Source: Thalassotalea fonticola
GTDB taxonomy: Bacteria; Pseudomonadota; Gammaproteobacteria; Enterobacterales; Alteromonadaceae
NCBI RefSeq assembly: GCF_032911225.1
Contig: NZ_CP136600.1
Location: forward strand, 4,402,001 to 4,466,000
Direction: 5' to 3'
Length of the DNA stretch: 64,000 nucleotides
Both the position numbers and the translations under genes were made by a program. How positions within the stretch are numbered: position 1 is the stretch's first letter; every line of letters begins with the position of its first letter. Positions 45,562-55,690 of this stretch are shown piece after piece. The notes below the pieces were generated by a model. That model did no database searches. It saw only the letters and a program-made list of their open reading frames with translations, and was not told the DNA's origin.

Positions 45562-45596
45562 AAAAAAAAGGGCTAACTTCATAAAGTTAACCCTTT
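45562..45596 (-). terminator. Terminator of the nap operon
   Basis: Stem AAAGGG-TAACTT/AAGTTA-CCCTTT with one bulged base on the arm and, on the minus strand, a run of eight T after the stem. It lies about 36 bases after the napC stop. Confidence 0.85.
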
Positions 45597-45604
45597 TAAA
45601 TTGC

Positions 45605-45630
45605 TCTAGTTTCTAGTTTCTAGTTTCTAG
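45605..45630. repeat. 7-bp tandem repeat at the end of napC
   Basis: Unit TCTAGTT repeated 3.7 times, ending one base before the napC stop codon and before the terminator. Copy number could vary by slippage but would not alter the protein. Confidence 0.8.
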
Positions 45631-45631
45631 C

Positions 45632-46219
45632 TTACCAACCTTCAACGCCTTCCATATCCGGCAGCTCATGAGCAATACCTTTATGACAATCGATACAGGT
45701 TTTTTCACCACTAGCTAACGAGGTAGAATGCTGTTCTTCAGCCCGAGTGCTTTGTGCAGTAAAGTCCATGTAGTCAAAGTTGTGACAGTTTCGACATTCG
45801 AGCGAGTCATTGGCCTTTAACCGTGTCCATTCATTTTCAGCTAAATGACGGCGCTTACCTTCAAATTTTTCACGGGTATTAATAGTGCCGAATATTTTGC
45901 CCCAAACCTCTTTTGAAGCTTGCATTTTACGGGCGATTTTATCAGTCCATTTATGTGGTACATGACAATCAGGACATGTAGCACGAACACCTGAGCGATT
46001 CGAAAAGTGAATCGTGGTTTTTAACTCTTCATAAGGGTTATCTTCCATTTCATGACAAGAAATACAAAACTCTTCGGTGTTGGTTATTTCTAAGGCGGTG
46101 TTAAAACCACCCCAAAAGATGATCCCGGCAACGAAACCGCCAATAACTAAAAAGCCTAAGCTGTAATGAACGCTGGGTTTGCGCAGTGTAGTCCAAATTT
46201 TAACTATTAAATTTTTCAT
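45632..46219 (-). CDS. napC: Tetraheme cytochrome c NapC (quinol dehydrogenase)
   Basis: 195 aa from ATG 46219; a TTG at 46225 is in frame. One N-terminal membrane helix ([20 protein letters not shown]) and four CxxCH heme motifs: CISCH, CPDCH, CRNCH, CIDCH. It belongs to the NapC/NirT family, takes electrons from quinol and passes them to NapB. Last gene of napEFDABC, followed by a terminator. Confidence 0.95.
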   Translation of the reverse strand: MKNLIVKIWTTLRKPSVHYSLGFLVIGGFVAGIIFWGGFNTALEITNTEEFCISCHEMEDNPYEELKTTIHFSNRSGVRATCPDCHVPHKWTDKIARKMQASKEVWGKIFGTINTREKFEGKRRHLAENEWTRLKANDSLECRNCHNFDYMDFTAQSTRAEEQHSTSLASGEKTCIDCHKGIAHELPDMEGVEGW

Positions 46220-46227
46220 AACCAAAT

Positions 46228-46707
46228 CTACTCTTTTTCAGCTTTAGCTTTTTGTGCTTTTTCTTTCATTAGAGTATTCATGTCTTCAAAGGTGTTTTCA
46301 ACTAACGGATCTGTATCTAGTTGAGGCACATGACATTGACTACAAAAATATCTGCGTGGTGACACTTCTGCTAAAAAGTTGCCATCTCTATCCATGTAAT
46401 GGGTCACACTCACCATAGGAGCTTGTGATTCCTCAGTACGATTACGAGAGTGACAAGACATACACTTATTTACTTTTAAATCTACTTGATAGTTACGCAC
46501 CTTATGTGGAATAAGAGGCGGCTGCATAGGGTAGTTTCGCTTTTGTTTAATATCGGTATTGGCAACGTTCGGCATAGCTTTAGGTTGCTTTTGCTGCTCA
46601 ATACTAGTGTTATCTCTTAGCGTTGCTACTTCCGCTGCGTGGCTAAACGCAGCAATGGTAGAAAGTAATACACTTGCAGAGAATAAGGCCATAATTGATT
46701 TTTTCAT
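46228..46707 (-). CDS. napB: Diheme cytochrome c NapB
   Basis: 159 aa. Signal peptide [20 protein letters not shown]; two heme motifs CMSCH and CSQCH. It is the periplasmic small subunit that transfers electrons from NapC to NapA. It lies 11 bases after napA and 8 bases before napC. Confidence 0.95.
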   Translation of the reverse strand: MKKSIMALFSASVLLSTIAAFSHAAEVATLRDNTSIEQQKQPKAMPNVANTDIKQKRNYPMQPPLIPHKVRNYQVDLKVNKCMSCHSRNRTEESQAPMVSVTHYMDRDGNFLAEVSPRRYFCSQCHVPQLDTDPLVENTFEDMNTLMKEKAQKAKAEKE

Positions 46708-46718
46708 TGTTATTCTCC

Positions 46719-49217
46719 TTACGCTTTAACTATTTTAATGGCACATTTTTTGAAATCCGTTTCTTTTGAAAGCGGGTCGGTTGCATCTAATGTGACTTTA
46801 TTTACAAGGCGGCTTGCATCAAACCAAGGCATAAATACTAAGCCTCTTGGTGGCTTGTTTCTGCCTCTGGTTTCTACTCGGGTTTCAACTTCACCACGAC
46901 GGGAAATAAGTTTAACTAAATCGCCACGACGTAATCCGCGTTTTTTAGCATCATCTGGGTTCATGTAAACAACGGCATCTGGCATCGCTTTATAAAGCTC
47001 AGGTACACGTTGTGTCATTGAGCCTGAATGCCAGTGCTCTAATACTCGACCGGTTGATAACCATAGATCGTACTCAGCATCAGGAAACTCTGCAGCTTGT
47101 TCGTAAGGTAAAGCAAAAATAACTGCTTTACCGTCTGGTTTACCATAAAAGTCGTAATCTGAGCCCGGTTTCACATATGGATCTGAACCTTCTTTGAAGC
47201 GCCATTTGGTTTCTTTACCATCAACCACCGGCCAACGTAAACCACGCTCTTTATGATATCGGTCATATGGAGCTAAATCATGTGCATGGCCACGACCAAA
47301 TTCTGCATACTCTTCAAATAAACCTTTTTGAATATAGAATCCAAAATCGCGAGATTCCTGGTTTAATCTATCGTCTGGAATTTCTGCTAATGGGAATTCA
47401 TTAACATTGCCATTTTCATACAAAACGCTAAACAGTGATTTACCACGATGCTCTGGCATTTTCGCCAATAACTCTTCAGGCCACACATCTTCAATTTGGA
47501 AGCGTTTTGAAAATTCAACCAATTGCCATAAATCTGAAAATGCTCCTTCTGGTGCGCTAACTTGTTGATACCAAGATTGAGTACGGCGCTCAGCATTACC
47601 ATAAACACCTTCTTTTTCTACCCACATAGCGGTAGGTAAAATCAAATCTGCAGCTTGCGCGGTCACTGTCGGGTATGGGTCAGAAACAACGATAAAGTTT
47701 TTCGGGTTGCGATAACCAGGTAAACCTTCCTCGTTAATGTTCGCACCGGCTTGCATGTTGTTATTACATTGCACCCAGTAGAAATTTAATTCTCCATCTT
47801 TAAGCTTACGTGTTTGTAAAACTGCATGGTAACCAGGTTTTGGTGGAATAGTACCTTCAGGTAATTTCCAAATCTTCTCAGCGATTGCCCTATGTTTAGG
47901 GTTAGCCACAACCATATCTGCAGGTAAGCGATGAGAGAATGTGCCAACTTCACGGGCAGTACCACAAGCAGAAGGTTGCCCTGTTAATGAGAACGGACTG
48001 TTACCTGGAGTAGATATTTTACCGGTTAATAAATGAATGTTATAAACCAAATTGTTCGCCCAAACACCACGGGTGTGTTGGTTAAAGCCCATGGTCCAAA
48101 GTGACGTTACTTTAGTTTTTGGATCAGCATATAGCTCAGCTAAAGCGTTTAGTTTATCAACCGGAACTGTAGATAGTTCTGATACATACTCAGCAGTGTA
48201 AGTGCTAACGAACTTCGCGTACTCGTCAAAGTTAATTGGTTTAGAACCACCAGCTGTTGAACCATTGTTCTTTGCTTTCTTCTCAAGCGGATGCTCTGGT
48301 CGTAAACCGTAACCGATGTCAGTGTTACCTAAACGGAAGTTGGTATGCTTATTAACAAAATCTTTGTTAACTCGGTCTGTTTTAATAATGTAGTTCGCAA
48401 TAAAGTTTAAAATTGCTAAATCAGTTTGTGGAGTGAAGATCATACCGTTATCAGCAAGATCAAAACTGCGATGTTCAAATGTTGATAACACTGCAACCTT
48501 AACATGCGGTGCACTTAAACGACGATCAGTTATGCGAGTCCATAAAATCGGATGCATTTCAGCCATGTTTGAGCCCCACAGTACAAAGGCATCGGCCGCT
48601 TCAAAATCATCGTAACAACCCATAGGCTCGTCGATACCAAAGGTGCGCATGAAGCCACCAACCGCTGACGCCATACAGTGACGGGCATTTGGATCAATAT
48701 TGTTGGTTCTAAAGCCTGCTTTCATTAGTTTAACTGCAGCGTAACCTTCTTGTACTGTCCATTGACCAGAGCCAAACATGCCAACCGCTGTCGGGCCTTT
48801 TTCTTTCAGGGTCTTTTTAGCTTTTTCAGCCATGATGTCAAACGCGGCATCCCAAGTGATTGGAGTGAAGTCACCGTTTTTATCATATTTGCCATCTTTC
48901 ATTCTAAGTAATGGCTTAGTTAAACGGTCTTTACCGTACATTATTTTTGATAAAAAGTAGCCTTTAATGCAGTTAAGACCTTTGTTTACCGGTGAATTAA
49001 TATCGCCATGGGTAGCAACAACTTTGTTATCCATAGTGGCAACATTAACACTACAACCAGTACCACAAAAACGACATGGGGCCTTGTCCCATTTTAATTT
49101 GGTCATTTCGCTACTGGTAATTAAATTTGATGCAGTTGCAGGTACTGCTACACCTGCTGCGGTTGCCGCAACAGCAACAGCATTAGCCTTTATAAATTCT
49201 CTGCGATTAAGTTTCAT
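46719..49217 (-). CDS. napA: Periplasmic nitrate reductase catalytic subunit
   Basis: 832 aa, full length. Tat signal [19 protein letters not shown], then the 4Fe-4S ligands [12 protein letters not shown] and a last Cys in GLNCIKGYF. The Mo-ligand Cys lies in [20 protein letters not shown]. It binds bis-MGD and reduces nitrate to nitrite in the periplasm. The Moco genes at 31.9-41.5 kb supply its cofactor. Confidence 0.97.
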   Translation of the reverse strand: MKLNRREFIKANAVAVAATAAGVAVPATASNLITSSEMTKLKWDKAPCRFCGTGCSVNVATMDNKVVATHGDINSPVNKGLNCIKGYFLSKIMYGKDRLTKPLLRMKDGKYDKNGDFTPITWDAAFDIMAEKAKKTLKEKGPTAVGMFGSGQWTVQEGYAAVKLMKAGFRTNNIDPNARHCMASAVGGFMRTFGIDEPMGCYDDFEAADAFVLWGSNMAEMHPILWTRITDRRLSAPHVKVAVLSTFEHRSFDLADNGMIFTPQTDLAILNFIANYIIKTDRVNKDFVNKHTNFRLGNTDIGYGLRPEHPLEKKAKNNGSTAGGSKPINFDEYAKFVSTYTAEYVSELSTVPVDKLNALAELYADPKTKVTSLWTMGFNQHTRGVWANNLVYNIHLLTGKISTPGNSPFSLTGQPSACGTAREVGTFSHRLPADMVVANPKHRAIAEKIWKLPEGTIPPKPGYHAVLQTRKLKDGELNFYWVQCNNNMQAGANINEEGLPGYRNPKNFIVVSDPYPTVTAQAADLILPTAMWVEKEGVYGNAERRTQSWYQQVSAPEGAFSDLWQLVEFSKRFQIEDVWPEELLAKMPEHRGKSLFSVLYENGNVNEFPLAEIPDDRLNQESRDFGFYIQKGLFEEYAEFGRGHAHDLAPYDRYHKERGLRWPVVDGKETKWRFKEGSDPYVKPGSDYDFYGKPDGKAVIFALPYEQAAEFPDAEYDLWLSTGRVLEHWHSGSMTQRVPELYKAMPDAVVYMNPDDAKKRGLRRGDLVKLISRRGEVETRVETRGRNKPPRGLVFMPWFDASRLVNKVTLDATDPLSKETDFKKCAIKIVKA

Positions 49218-49229
49218 AGCAATTCCTAC

Positions 49230-49481
49230 TTATTCTTCTAAATATTGGTGGTAAACCGGAGCAAGTGTAAAAATGCCCGATTGATCTTTGATTTGGTCTG
49301 CATAGTTACCAATAATTCGTTGATTATCTGCTTCTATGGTAAATACTATTTTTCCAGTGTCGTTACTGGCATGAATTTCTGCGCCAGGTGTTGCTTCGAT
49401 GCTTTTTCTTACTGCATCTTCTTTACTAACATCAACTTGCGCAATAAAGCTTGCTACATGATATTCAGTTGTTTCAGTCAT
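49230..49481 (-). CDS. napD: NapD chaperone for NapA
   Basis: 83 aa with the NapD ferredoxin-like pattern YHVASFIAQVDVSKEDAVRKSIEATPGAEIHASND. It binds the NapA Tat signal during cofactor insertion. It overlaps the napF stop by one base and precedes napA by 12 bases. Confidence 0.92.
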   Translation of the reverse strand: MTETTEYHVASFIAQVDVSKEDAVRKSIEATPGAEIHASNDTGKIVFTIEADNQRIIGNYADQIKDQSGIFTLAPVYHQYLEE

Positions 49482-49987
49482 TATTTAAGTTCCTTAAAAA
49501 GGAGTAATTCAGTTGAATTTGTTGGACAAGGTTTGATGCATGCACCACAACCTGTACATAAATCTTGAGTTATTTGTGGTTGCGGAATTGCACTATCAAC
49601 ATAGGCAAAGGATATTGCCCGGCTTTCACATACATCTTTACAGCTTTGACAATACACATTGTTTTTAGCCAAGCAGTTGTCTTTAATATTAAATTTACTT
49701 GGCCACGCTTGGCCTGTTTTATCTGCTTTAAAAAATGGCTGACTACAACTGGTGATGCAATCTTGACAGAATGTACATTCACCTTGCTCAAAATCAATTC
49801 TCGGATAGCCATCGCTGCCTTTAACTATAATGTTTTCAGTGCAAGCTGATAGGCAATCATTACACTTTGTACAGTCATTTATAAACGCACTTTCACTCGT
49901 GATCCAAGGCAGTCTGAAGGCTGGAGCGATAGTTGGTTTTTTACCTCTTAAAAAGTTACGACGTGATTGGTCGACATAAATTGTCAT
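49481..49987 (-). CDS. napF: Ferredoxin-type protein NapF
   Basis: 168 aa. N-terminal SRRNFLRGKK and four Cys groups: CTKCNDCLSAC, CTFCQDCITSC, CLAKNNVYCQSCKDVC and CTGCGACIKPC, the last two bracketing NapF-type clusters. A cytoplasmic iron-sulfur protein implicated in NapA maturation. Lies 9 bases after napE. Confidence 0.93.
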   Translation of the reverse strand: MTIYVDQSRRNFLRGKKPTIAPAFRLPWITSESAFINDCTKCNDCLSACTENIIVKGSDGYPRIDFEQGECTFCQDCITSCSQPFFKADKTGQAWPSKFNIKDNCLAKNNVYCQSCKDVCESRAISFAYVDSAIPQPQITQDLCTGCGACIKPCPTNSTELLLFKELK

Positions 49988-49996
49988 AAAACTTAC

Positions 49997-50158
49997 TTAA
50001 ACTCCTGGAGGGCCCAATATCAATTGACTGATCCAAATGGCAAATCCCAAACCACCAACAATAGCAACGGCTAAGATGGGAGCTAGGAAAATTGTAAGGA
50101 ATAAAAAGGTATTGCGTTCATCTTTTTTTTGTTGCTCTGAACTTGCTATTTCACTCAT
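49997..50158 (-). CDS. napE: Small membrane protein NapE
   Basis: 53 aa, too short for many ORF filters. Start ATG at 50158, stop at 49997. The sequence MSEIASSEQQKKDERNTF is followed by one hydrophobic helix (LFLTIFLAPILAVAIVGGLG) and IWISQLILGPPG, the NapE pattern. First gene of napEFDABC; its role in nitrate reduction is not established. Confidence 0.9.
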   Translation of the reverse strand: MSEIASSEQQKKDERNTFLFLTIFLAPILAVAIVGGLGFAIWISQLILGPPGV

Positions 50159-50217
50159 GTTAATTCTAATATTTCTGTAACGTTTAAATGAGTATAGTAG
50201 CTGCTCAAAAAAAGGTG

Positions 50218-50231
50218 TTGATTTGAGTCAA
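50218..50231 (-). promoter_or_regulatory. FNR-type box of the nap promoter
   Basis: TTGAT-TTGA-GTCAA matches nine of ten consensus positions. Its centre is 66 bases before the napE start. A -10-like TATACT (minus strand, 50191-50196) would put transcription start near 50184 and the box near -40.5, the class II position for activation. Confidence 0.65.
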
Positions 50232-50352
50232 CTTTTAAAAAAAAATTTGTTAAAAAAGTATGTTTTTATGCTTGTAGTTAAGAAATTCACTTGATGAATA
50301 TAAATTTTTTACTATTACCTGTTAAACTGATAAAAATATTTATAAATATGAA

Positions 50353-52464
50353 ATGGTTAGTCAAATTAAATATCAGCAGTTATTCACCCAAATTCAGCAG
50401 ATAACATTAGAAAATAAAACTCGCAGTTTGCTTGTTTTATCAGGTGATTATCAATGGCTTGAACAGCAGAAAAATTTAATGATTAAAGGGTCATTATCTA
50501 AAGGATTATATTTTTCTTTTTCCCCTGTATTGGATGAAAATTTAGACACCATTTATGTCAACAATAAAACCTATCGTCAGTACCTTGGTACTGAACAAAA
50601 ACATGTTATTTTCGATGCTGAGAATACCTTTAATGTTGATGCATTTGCGGCTTTGTCAGGCACATTGGTTGCGGGTGGACAATGTGTGTTGCTGCTAACT
50701 AAAACGCAATTAGAAAATAGCCGTTTTAGTCAGAGGTTACTTACATTCTGTGATAAGTTTGAGCAAATTTATCGCTACCAACAATCAGATAAAAAACTTC
50801 CTTTAATACAAACATTTAACTCTGTAGTTACAAAAGTGGTTGCTGCTGAAAAGCAGCAAAACCGTTTTGGTTGTATTACCAATGAACAAGAAATTGCGGT
50901 CGATAAAATTATTAATATCGTTAAAGGTCATCGTGATAGACCATTGGTTATTACAGCGGACAGGGGGCGGGGAAAATCAAGCGCATTGGCCATTGCTGCA
51001 AGTGAAATCCTAAAACAAGATCAAAAGAATATTATTATTACCGCACCGCATCCTGATGCAGTTAATATATTTTTTAAGCAGCTGAAAATAAGCTTACCTG
51101 ATGCAGTACAAACTGGCTTAACGGTTAACTACCAAAATTCTAAACTATTATTTTTACCGCTAGATGTGTTGATTAAGCAGCAACCAAGTTGTCACTTACT
51201 ATTGGTAGATGAAGCGGCAGGCGTTCCACTGCCTTTACTGACAACATTGCTGCACAATTATCACCGGCAAGTTTTTGTTTCTACCATTCATGGTTATGAA
51301 GGGGCGGGGAGAGGCTTTAGCGGTAAATTTTTAAAACAACTGAGAAAAGCTCGCCCTAACGGTAACCACTATCACATGCATGAGCCTATTCGCTGGGCAA
51401 ACAATGACCCTTTGGAGCAGTTTACTTTTGCCAGTTTATTGTTAAATAGTGAATTACCAATAGCTCAGTTTTGTGAGAGCACTGCGATTCAATATAAAGT
51501 ACTCGCCAGTATAGATTTAATTAGAGATGAAGAACTTTTAAATCAGGTGTTTTCCTTATTGGTAACAGCTCACTACCAAACAAAGCCTAGTGATTTAAGA
51601 ATGTTACTTGATGATCCGAATGTGAGCGTGATCATAACGCAGCAAAATGAACACATTTTAGCTGTAGCTTTATTACTCGCTGAAGGTGAAGTTGACAGCA
51701 GTTTAGCAATTAAAGTGAAGAACTCGTTAAGACGACTGAAGGGGCACTTTATTCCTCAATCATTGTTAGTGCACTGCGGGGTTGAAGATGCGTTTAATTA
51801 TCGTTTTCTGCGCGTGATCCGAATTGCGGTTCACCCTGAATTACAAGCTAAAGGTTTGGGCTCAAAATTGTTAGCTTATTGTGTTTTTGAGAGTCAAAAA
51901 CGGGGTTTTGACTTTATTGGTTCAAGTTTTGGCGCTAATCAACAATTACTCTCTTATTGGTTTAAAAGTAAATTTCACTTAGCGCGCATAGGGTTTAGCA
52001 AAGATGCTGCCAGCGGTGAACATTCAGCATTAGTCTTAAAACCGCTGAACTGTCGGGCCGAGCAATTAAGTAAGCAACTCAAACATCAGTTTTACCAAGA
52101 CTTAAATTATTTTGCTAGCGATGAATATAAATATTTAGATACACAATTAATGTCTGAAATATTTATACATGCTGATAATCTAGATTCCCATTTAGCGCAA
52201 GATTTACAAGCGATAAAAGATTTTGCTGAAGGTAACCGAGTATTTTCCTGTTGTGCACCAGCGATAAAACGTTGTTTAACGACGACGCTTTCTCAGAATG
52301 ATAATGTATCTCAGCTTGCCTCGTTAGAATTAGATGTTGCAATCAGAAAAGTAATTCAACAGCAAAGCATTAGCGAAATTTGTGTGGAATATAAGTTAAC
52401 CGGCAAGAAAGCTTTGTTAAAGTTATTACAGAAACTATGCTCTGGATTGTTAACGCTAAAATAA
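50353..52464 (+). CDS. tmcA: tRNA(Met) cytidine acetyltransferase
   Basis: 703 aa. N-terminal DUF1726-like domain, then an ATPase domain with Walker A TADRGRGKSSALA (about 196-208) and LLVDEAAGVPLPLL, a GNAT domain (RVIRIAVHPELQAKGLGSKLLAYC, about 485-510) and a C-terminal tRNA-binding region. It forms N4-acetylcytidine at the wobble position of elongator tRNA(Met). Divergent from nap, upstream of an ABC exporter. Confidence 0.93.
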   Translation: MVSQIKYQQLFTQIQQITLENKTRSLLVLSGDYQWLEQQKNLMIKGSLSKGLYFSFSPVLDENLDTIYVNNKTYRQYLGTEQKHVIFDAENTFNVDAFAALSGTLVAGGQCVLLLTKTQLENSRFSQRLLTFCDKFEQIYRYQQSDKKLPLIQTFNSVVTKVVAAEKQQNRFGCITNEQEIAVDKIINIVKGHRDRPLVITADRGRGKSSALAIAASEILKQDQKNIIITAPHPDAVNIFFKQLKISLPDAVQTGLTVNYQNSKLLFLPLDVLIKQQPSCHLLLVDEAAGVPLPLLTTLLHNYHRQVFVSTIHGYEGAGRGFSGKFLKQLRKARPNGNHYHMHEPIRWANNDPLEQFTFASLLLNSELPIAQFCESTAIQYKVLASIDLIRDEELLNQVFSLLVTAHYQTKPSDLRMLLDDPNVSVIITQQNEHILAVALLLAEGEVDSSLAIKVKNSLRRLKGHFIPQSLLVHCGVEDAFNYRFLRVIRIAVHPELQAKGLGSKLLAYCVFESQKRGFDFIGSSFGANQQLLSYWFKSKFHLARIGFSKDAASGEHSALVLKPLNCRAEQLSKQLKHQFYQDLNYFASDEYKYLDTQLMSEIFIHADNLDSHLAQDLQAIKDFAEGNRVFSCCAPAIKRCLTTTLSQNDNVSQLASLELDVAIRKVIQQQSISEICVEYKLTGKKALLKLLQKLCSGLLTLK

Positions 52465-52485
52465 GTAATTGAAGGCTCATTTATT

Positions 52486-53373
52486 ATGAAGATAATTACG
52501 GTAGAGAATTTAACTAAACATTATAAGGATGTGAAAGCAGTAGATGATGTAAGCTTTGACATTATCAAGGGGCATTGTTTTGGTCTGCTTGGGCCTAATG
52601 GTGCAGGTAAAACTACTACTATTGAAATAATGGAAGGCATCATTAATAAAACTTCAGGCGAGGTTAAATATAATACTCAGGCAAATGCTGATGTAAGCCA
52701 GTTGATTGGTATTCAATTTCAAAGTACTGCCTTACAAGATTACCTGACTGTAACCGAAACGCTCAATTTATTTTCCTCGTTTTATGAAAAAACATTAAGC
52801 AATGAAACATTAATCGAGCTGTGTGATTTAAGCGAGTTTGTCAATCGTGATAACCGGCTTTTATCAGGTGGGCAAAGACAACGCTTACTACTGGCTTTGG
52901 CATTAATAAATGATCCTGAAATTGTCTTTTTAGATGAGCCTACTACCGGGTTAGATCCACAATCACGTCGACACTTTTGGCAGTTAATTAAAAACATTAA
53001 AGCACAAGGTAAAACAGTAATTTTAACTACCCATTATATGGATGAAGCCGAACAGCTTTGTGACAATATAGTGATAATGGATAATGGTAAAATTATCGAA
53101 CAAGGCTCTCCTAAACAGTTATTAACCCGCCATTTTAAACAGGTTTTTATTTACCTTCCTGTTGAAAATGTTGGTAATGAACTTGCAACTAAACAACGGT
53201 GGAATATTGAAGAAACCTATGTTGAAATTAAGTCAGTTAACGTTGAGAAAACGGTTAAAGAGTTGATCGAACTAGCTGTGCCATTAACCGGTTTACATAT
53301 TAAATCAGCTAATTTAGATGATCTATTTTTAAAGCTCACTGGTCATTCGCTCGGAGGCACATCCCATGTTTAA
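52486..53373 (+). CDS. ABC-2 type exporter ATPase
   Basis: 295 aa. Walker A GPNGAGKTTT, signature LSGGQRQRLLLALAL, Walker B EIVFLDEPTTGLDPQ, then a C-terminal accessory domain of about 75 residues. CcmA/DrrA-like ATPase pairing with the permease downstream, which it overlaps by 8 bases. Cargo not predictable (lipid, antibiotic or ion possible). Confidence 0.9.
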   Translation: MKIITVENLTKHYKDVKAVDDVSFDIIKGHCFGLLGPNGAGKTTTIEIMEGIINKTSGEVKYNTQANADVSQLIGIQFQSTALQDYLTVTETLNLFSSFYEKTLSNETLIELCDLSEFVNRDNRLLSGGQRQRLLLALALINDPEIVFLDEPTTGLDPQSRRHFWQLIKNIKAQGKTVILTTHYMDEAEQLCDNIVIMDNGKIIEQGSPKQLLTRHFKQVFIYLPVENVGNELATKQRWNIEETYVEIKSVNVEKTVKELIELAVPLTGLHIKSANLDDLFLKLTGHSLGGTSHV

Positions 53374-54385
53374 ATTTTCACGATTTGCTGCTGTGGTTAA
53401 AGCCCGTAATTTAGAGTTTTTTCGGGATAAATCATCATTAGCATGGAATTTATTATTCCCGGTTTTGTTATTGGTTATTTTTTCATTTGCCTTTTCTGGT
53501 GATGGCAGAGCCGTTTACAAAGTCGGTGTTGTAACGCAACTAATTGAAAATATGAATGATTCCCATCCATTTATGCAAACCAAATATATTGATTTTGTCC
53601 AATACCAACAGCCTGAAAAAGCAATGATCAAGTTAGAGCAACATGAAATTGATATGATCATTGACTTAGCCAATAACCATTATTGGGTGAACGAGCAATC
53701 ACCAAAGAGCTATATGGTTGAAAAAATATTTTTGCACGATGCTGGTGGCTTAAAACGTATGGTAACTACCGGCGAACCTATCCGTTATATTGACTGGGTT
53801 TTACCGGGGATTTTTGGTATGAATATGATGTTTAGTTGCTTGTTTGGTGTCGGGTATGTCATTGTTCGGTATCGAAAAAACTCAGTATTAAAGCGCTTAA
53901 AAGCCACGCCATTATCGGCCTTGGAGTTTATTTCTGCACAGTTGCTTTCTCGTTTGTTTATTGTGTTGTTTATGGTTTCTGTTGTTTATATAGGCTGCAA
54001 TTTCTTCTTCGATTTTATTATGTTGGGTAGTTATTTAAATTTATTCCTAATCGCGGTCGCAGGAGCTATGAGCCTGATAAGTCTTGGCTTATTAATCTCT
54101 ACTCGCAGTAAATCAGAAGAGCTGGTTGGCGGGTTATTAAATATGGCAACATGGCCAATGATGTTACTTTCTGGTGTATGGTTTTCATTGGAAGGTGCAC
54201 CACAGTTTGTGCAGAATATTGCAGAAGTATTTCCTTTGACTCACTTAGTTAGCGCTGCGCGAAGTATAATCACTGAAGGCGCAACGTTACAAGATGTGAG
54301 CTATCAACTTACGGTTCTATTATCTATGACCGCAGTATGTTTATTATTGAGTGCTAGGTTGTTTAGTTGGGATAGTGAAAGATAA
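53366..54385 (+). CDS. ABC-2 type exporter permease
   Basis: 339 aa with an N-terminal helix (LAWNLLFPVLLLVIFSFAFS), a periplasmic loop of about 100 residues, and five helices in the C-terminal half (WVLPGIFGMNMMFSCLFGVGYV onward). RKNSVLKRLKATPLSALEFISAQLLSR is the ABC-2 coupling region. Forms the exporter with the ATPase just upstream. Confidence 0.88.
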   Translation: MFKFSRFAAVVKARNLEFFRDKSSLAWNLLFPVLLLVIFSFAFSGDGRAVYKVGVVTQLIENMNDSHPFMQTKYIDFVQYQQPEKAMIKLEQHEIDMIIDLANNHYWVNEQSPKSYMVEKIFLHDAGGLKRMVTTGEPIRYIDWVLPGIFGMNMMFSCLFGVGYVIVRYRKNSVLKRLKATPLSALEFISAQLLSRLFIVLFMVSVVYIGCNFFFDFIMLGSYLNLFLIAVAGAMSLISLGLLISTRSKSEELVGGLLNMATWPMMLLSGVWFSLEGAPQFVQNIAEVFPLTHLVSAARSIITEGATLQDVSYQLTVLLSMTAVCLLLSARLFSWDSER

Positions 54386-54412
54386 CAGCGAGCAGGTAGA
54401 GTCTCTGATTTT

Positions 54413-54452
54413 ATAAAGCAAAAATGAGCTGTTAAGCTCGTTTTTGCTTTAT
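54413..54452. terminator. Bidirectional terminator
   Basis: Long stem ATAAAGCAAAAATGAGCT/AGCTCGTTTTTGCTTTAT with a GTTA loop and internal T-G pair, between the exporter permease and the convergent KAS III gene. Confidence 0.85.
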
Positions 54453-54469
54453 ATAAGCTGAAAAAATGG

Positions 54470-55546
54470 TTAAGAATTATTAGTACAATGTTTAATGGCA
54501 ACGGCTAATAACTCTTTTGCTGTTTTATCAACGTGTTGCTCTTCTTGGATGTAGTCATTTTTAGGCGTGACATTATTCCCCCATTTTATGTAACCCGCCC
54601 CCCAAGTAAGGCCAGCCCCAAATGCTGCTGACATAATAGTGTCGCCAGGTTTTACTTTTCCTTGTTCTAATGCTTCACAAAATGCAATAGGAACGGTCGC
54701 TGCAGAGGTATTGCCGTAATTTTGAATATTGACCATACATTGCTCATCTTTTAATTTTAATTTGCTCTGCAAGGTTTCAATTATTCTTAAATTCGCTTGA
54801 TGGGGTACAAGTAAATCAATATCTTCAATGGCTAAATTTGCTTTTTCCATGACGGTTTCAGTGGCTTTGCCCATACCGCGAACGGCGCGTTTGAAAATGT
54901 CAGGCCCTGAGAAGGTGATTTGCAGTGCACTTGGGAAATTTTCATAGCGGTCGATGTCAGTACCAAAATTATCAATACTTAAAATTTGTCGTGATTTTGA
55001 GTCACAACCAAGTTTAGCCTGTAATAACCCACACTCTTTATCTGTTGCTTCCAAGACCATGGCGCCAGCGCCATCGCCAAACAGTACTGCAGTATCTCGA
55101 AGTGACCAATTTATAAACCAACTCATGCGCTCGGCGCCAATCACTAATGCTTTATTAATCATACCCGCTCTTATTTGTGCGGTAGCACTTTGCAGTGCAT
55201 ATAAAAAACCAGTACAGGCTGAGCTTAAATCAAAACATGCGCTGTTGTTGGTACCTAACAAGTTTTGTACTTTCGATGCGGTATTTGGCACTAATGTATC
55301 TGGAGTACAGGTGGCGACAATTATTAAATCAATGTCATCGGCATCTACACCAGCTCGGGCAAGAGCTTGCTTACCGGCCAGTGCTGCCATGTGAGCGGTA
55401 TTAATATGAGAAATACGGCGCTCTTTTATACCGGTGCGAGATGAAATCCATTCATCACTGGTATCGATAAATGTTGCTAAATCATCATTGCTAAGTTTGG
55501 CCGGCGGGGTGTATTTCCCCCAGCCGGTAATGTCGGCATATTGCAT
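54470..55546 (-). CDS. Beta-ketoacyl-ACP synthase III (stand-alone FabH-like)
   Basis: 358 aa. Catalytic Cys in [13 protein letters not shown], His in VPHQANLRI and Asn in NYGNTSAA, plus SRTGIKERR and [14 protein letters not shown]. FabH initiates fatty acid chains from acyl-CoA and malonyl-ACP. The protein carries about 30 extra residues after the usual FabH C-terminus. It is not beside fabD/fabG, so it is probably a second KAS III for a special primer rather than housekeeping FabH. Confidence 0.85.
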   Translation of the reverse strand: MQYADITGWGKYTPPAKLSNDDLATFIDTSDEWISSRTGIKERRISHINTAHMAALAGKQALARAGVDADDIDLIIVATCTPDTLVPNTASKVQNLLGTNNSACFDLSSACTGFLYALQSATAQIRAGMINKALVIGAERMSWFINWSLRDTAVLFGDGAGAMVLEATDKECGLLQAKLGCDSKSRQILSIDNFGTDIDRYENFPSALQITFSGPDIFKRAVRGMGKATETVMEKANLAIEDIDLLVPHQANLRIIETLQSKLKLKDEQCMVNIQNYGNTSAATVPIAFCEALEQGKVKPGDTIMSAAFGAGLTWGAGYIKWGNNVTPKNDYIQEEQHVDKTAKELLAVAIKHCTNNS

Positions 55547-55690
55547 AGTTATTCCTGAAAAAGGTTTGTTGTCACCGGATAAAAATTATTCTTAATTTTA
55601 AACAGGTGTTTAATTTATTCACTTTACCTTAGCTGACTAATTTATTCATTGCTTTTTATCGACTAAATAATCAATTTTTAAAAGGGAAGG

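Noticed and set aside
53891..53898. AAGCGCTT core resembling the LacI operator inside the exporter permease
   Set aside because: Within coding sequence and flanks do not match TGTAAGCGCTTACA.
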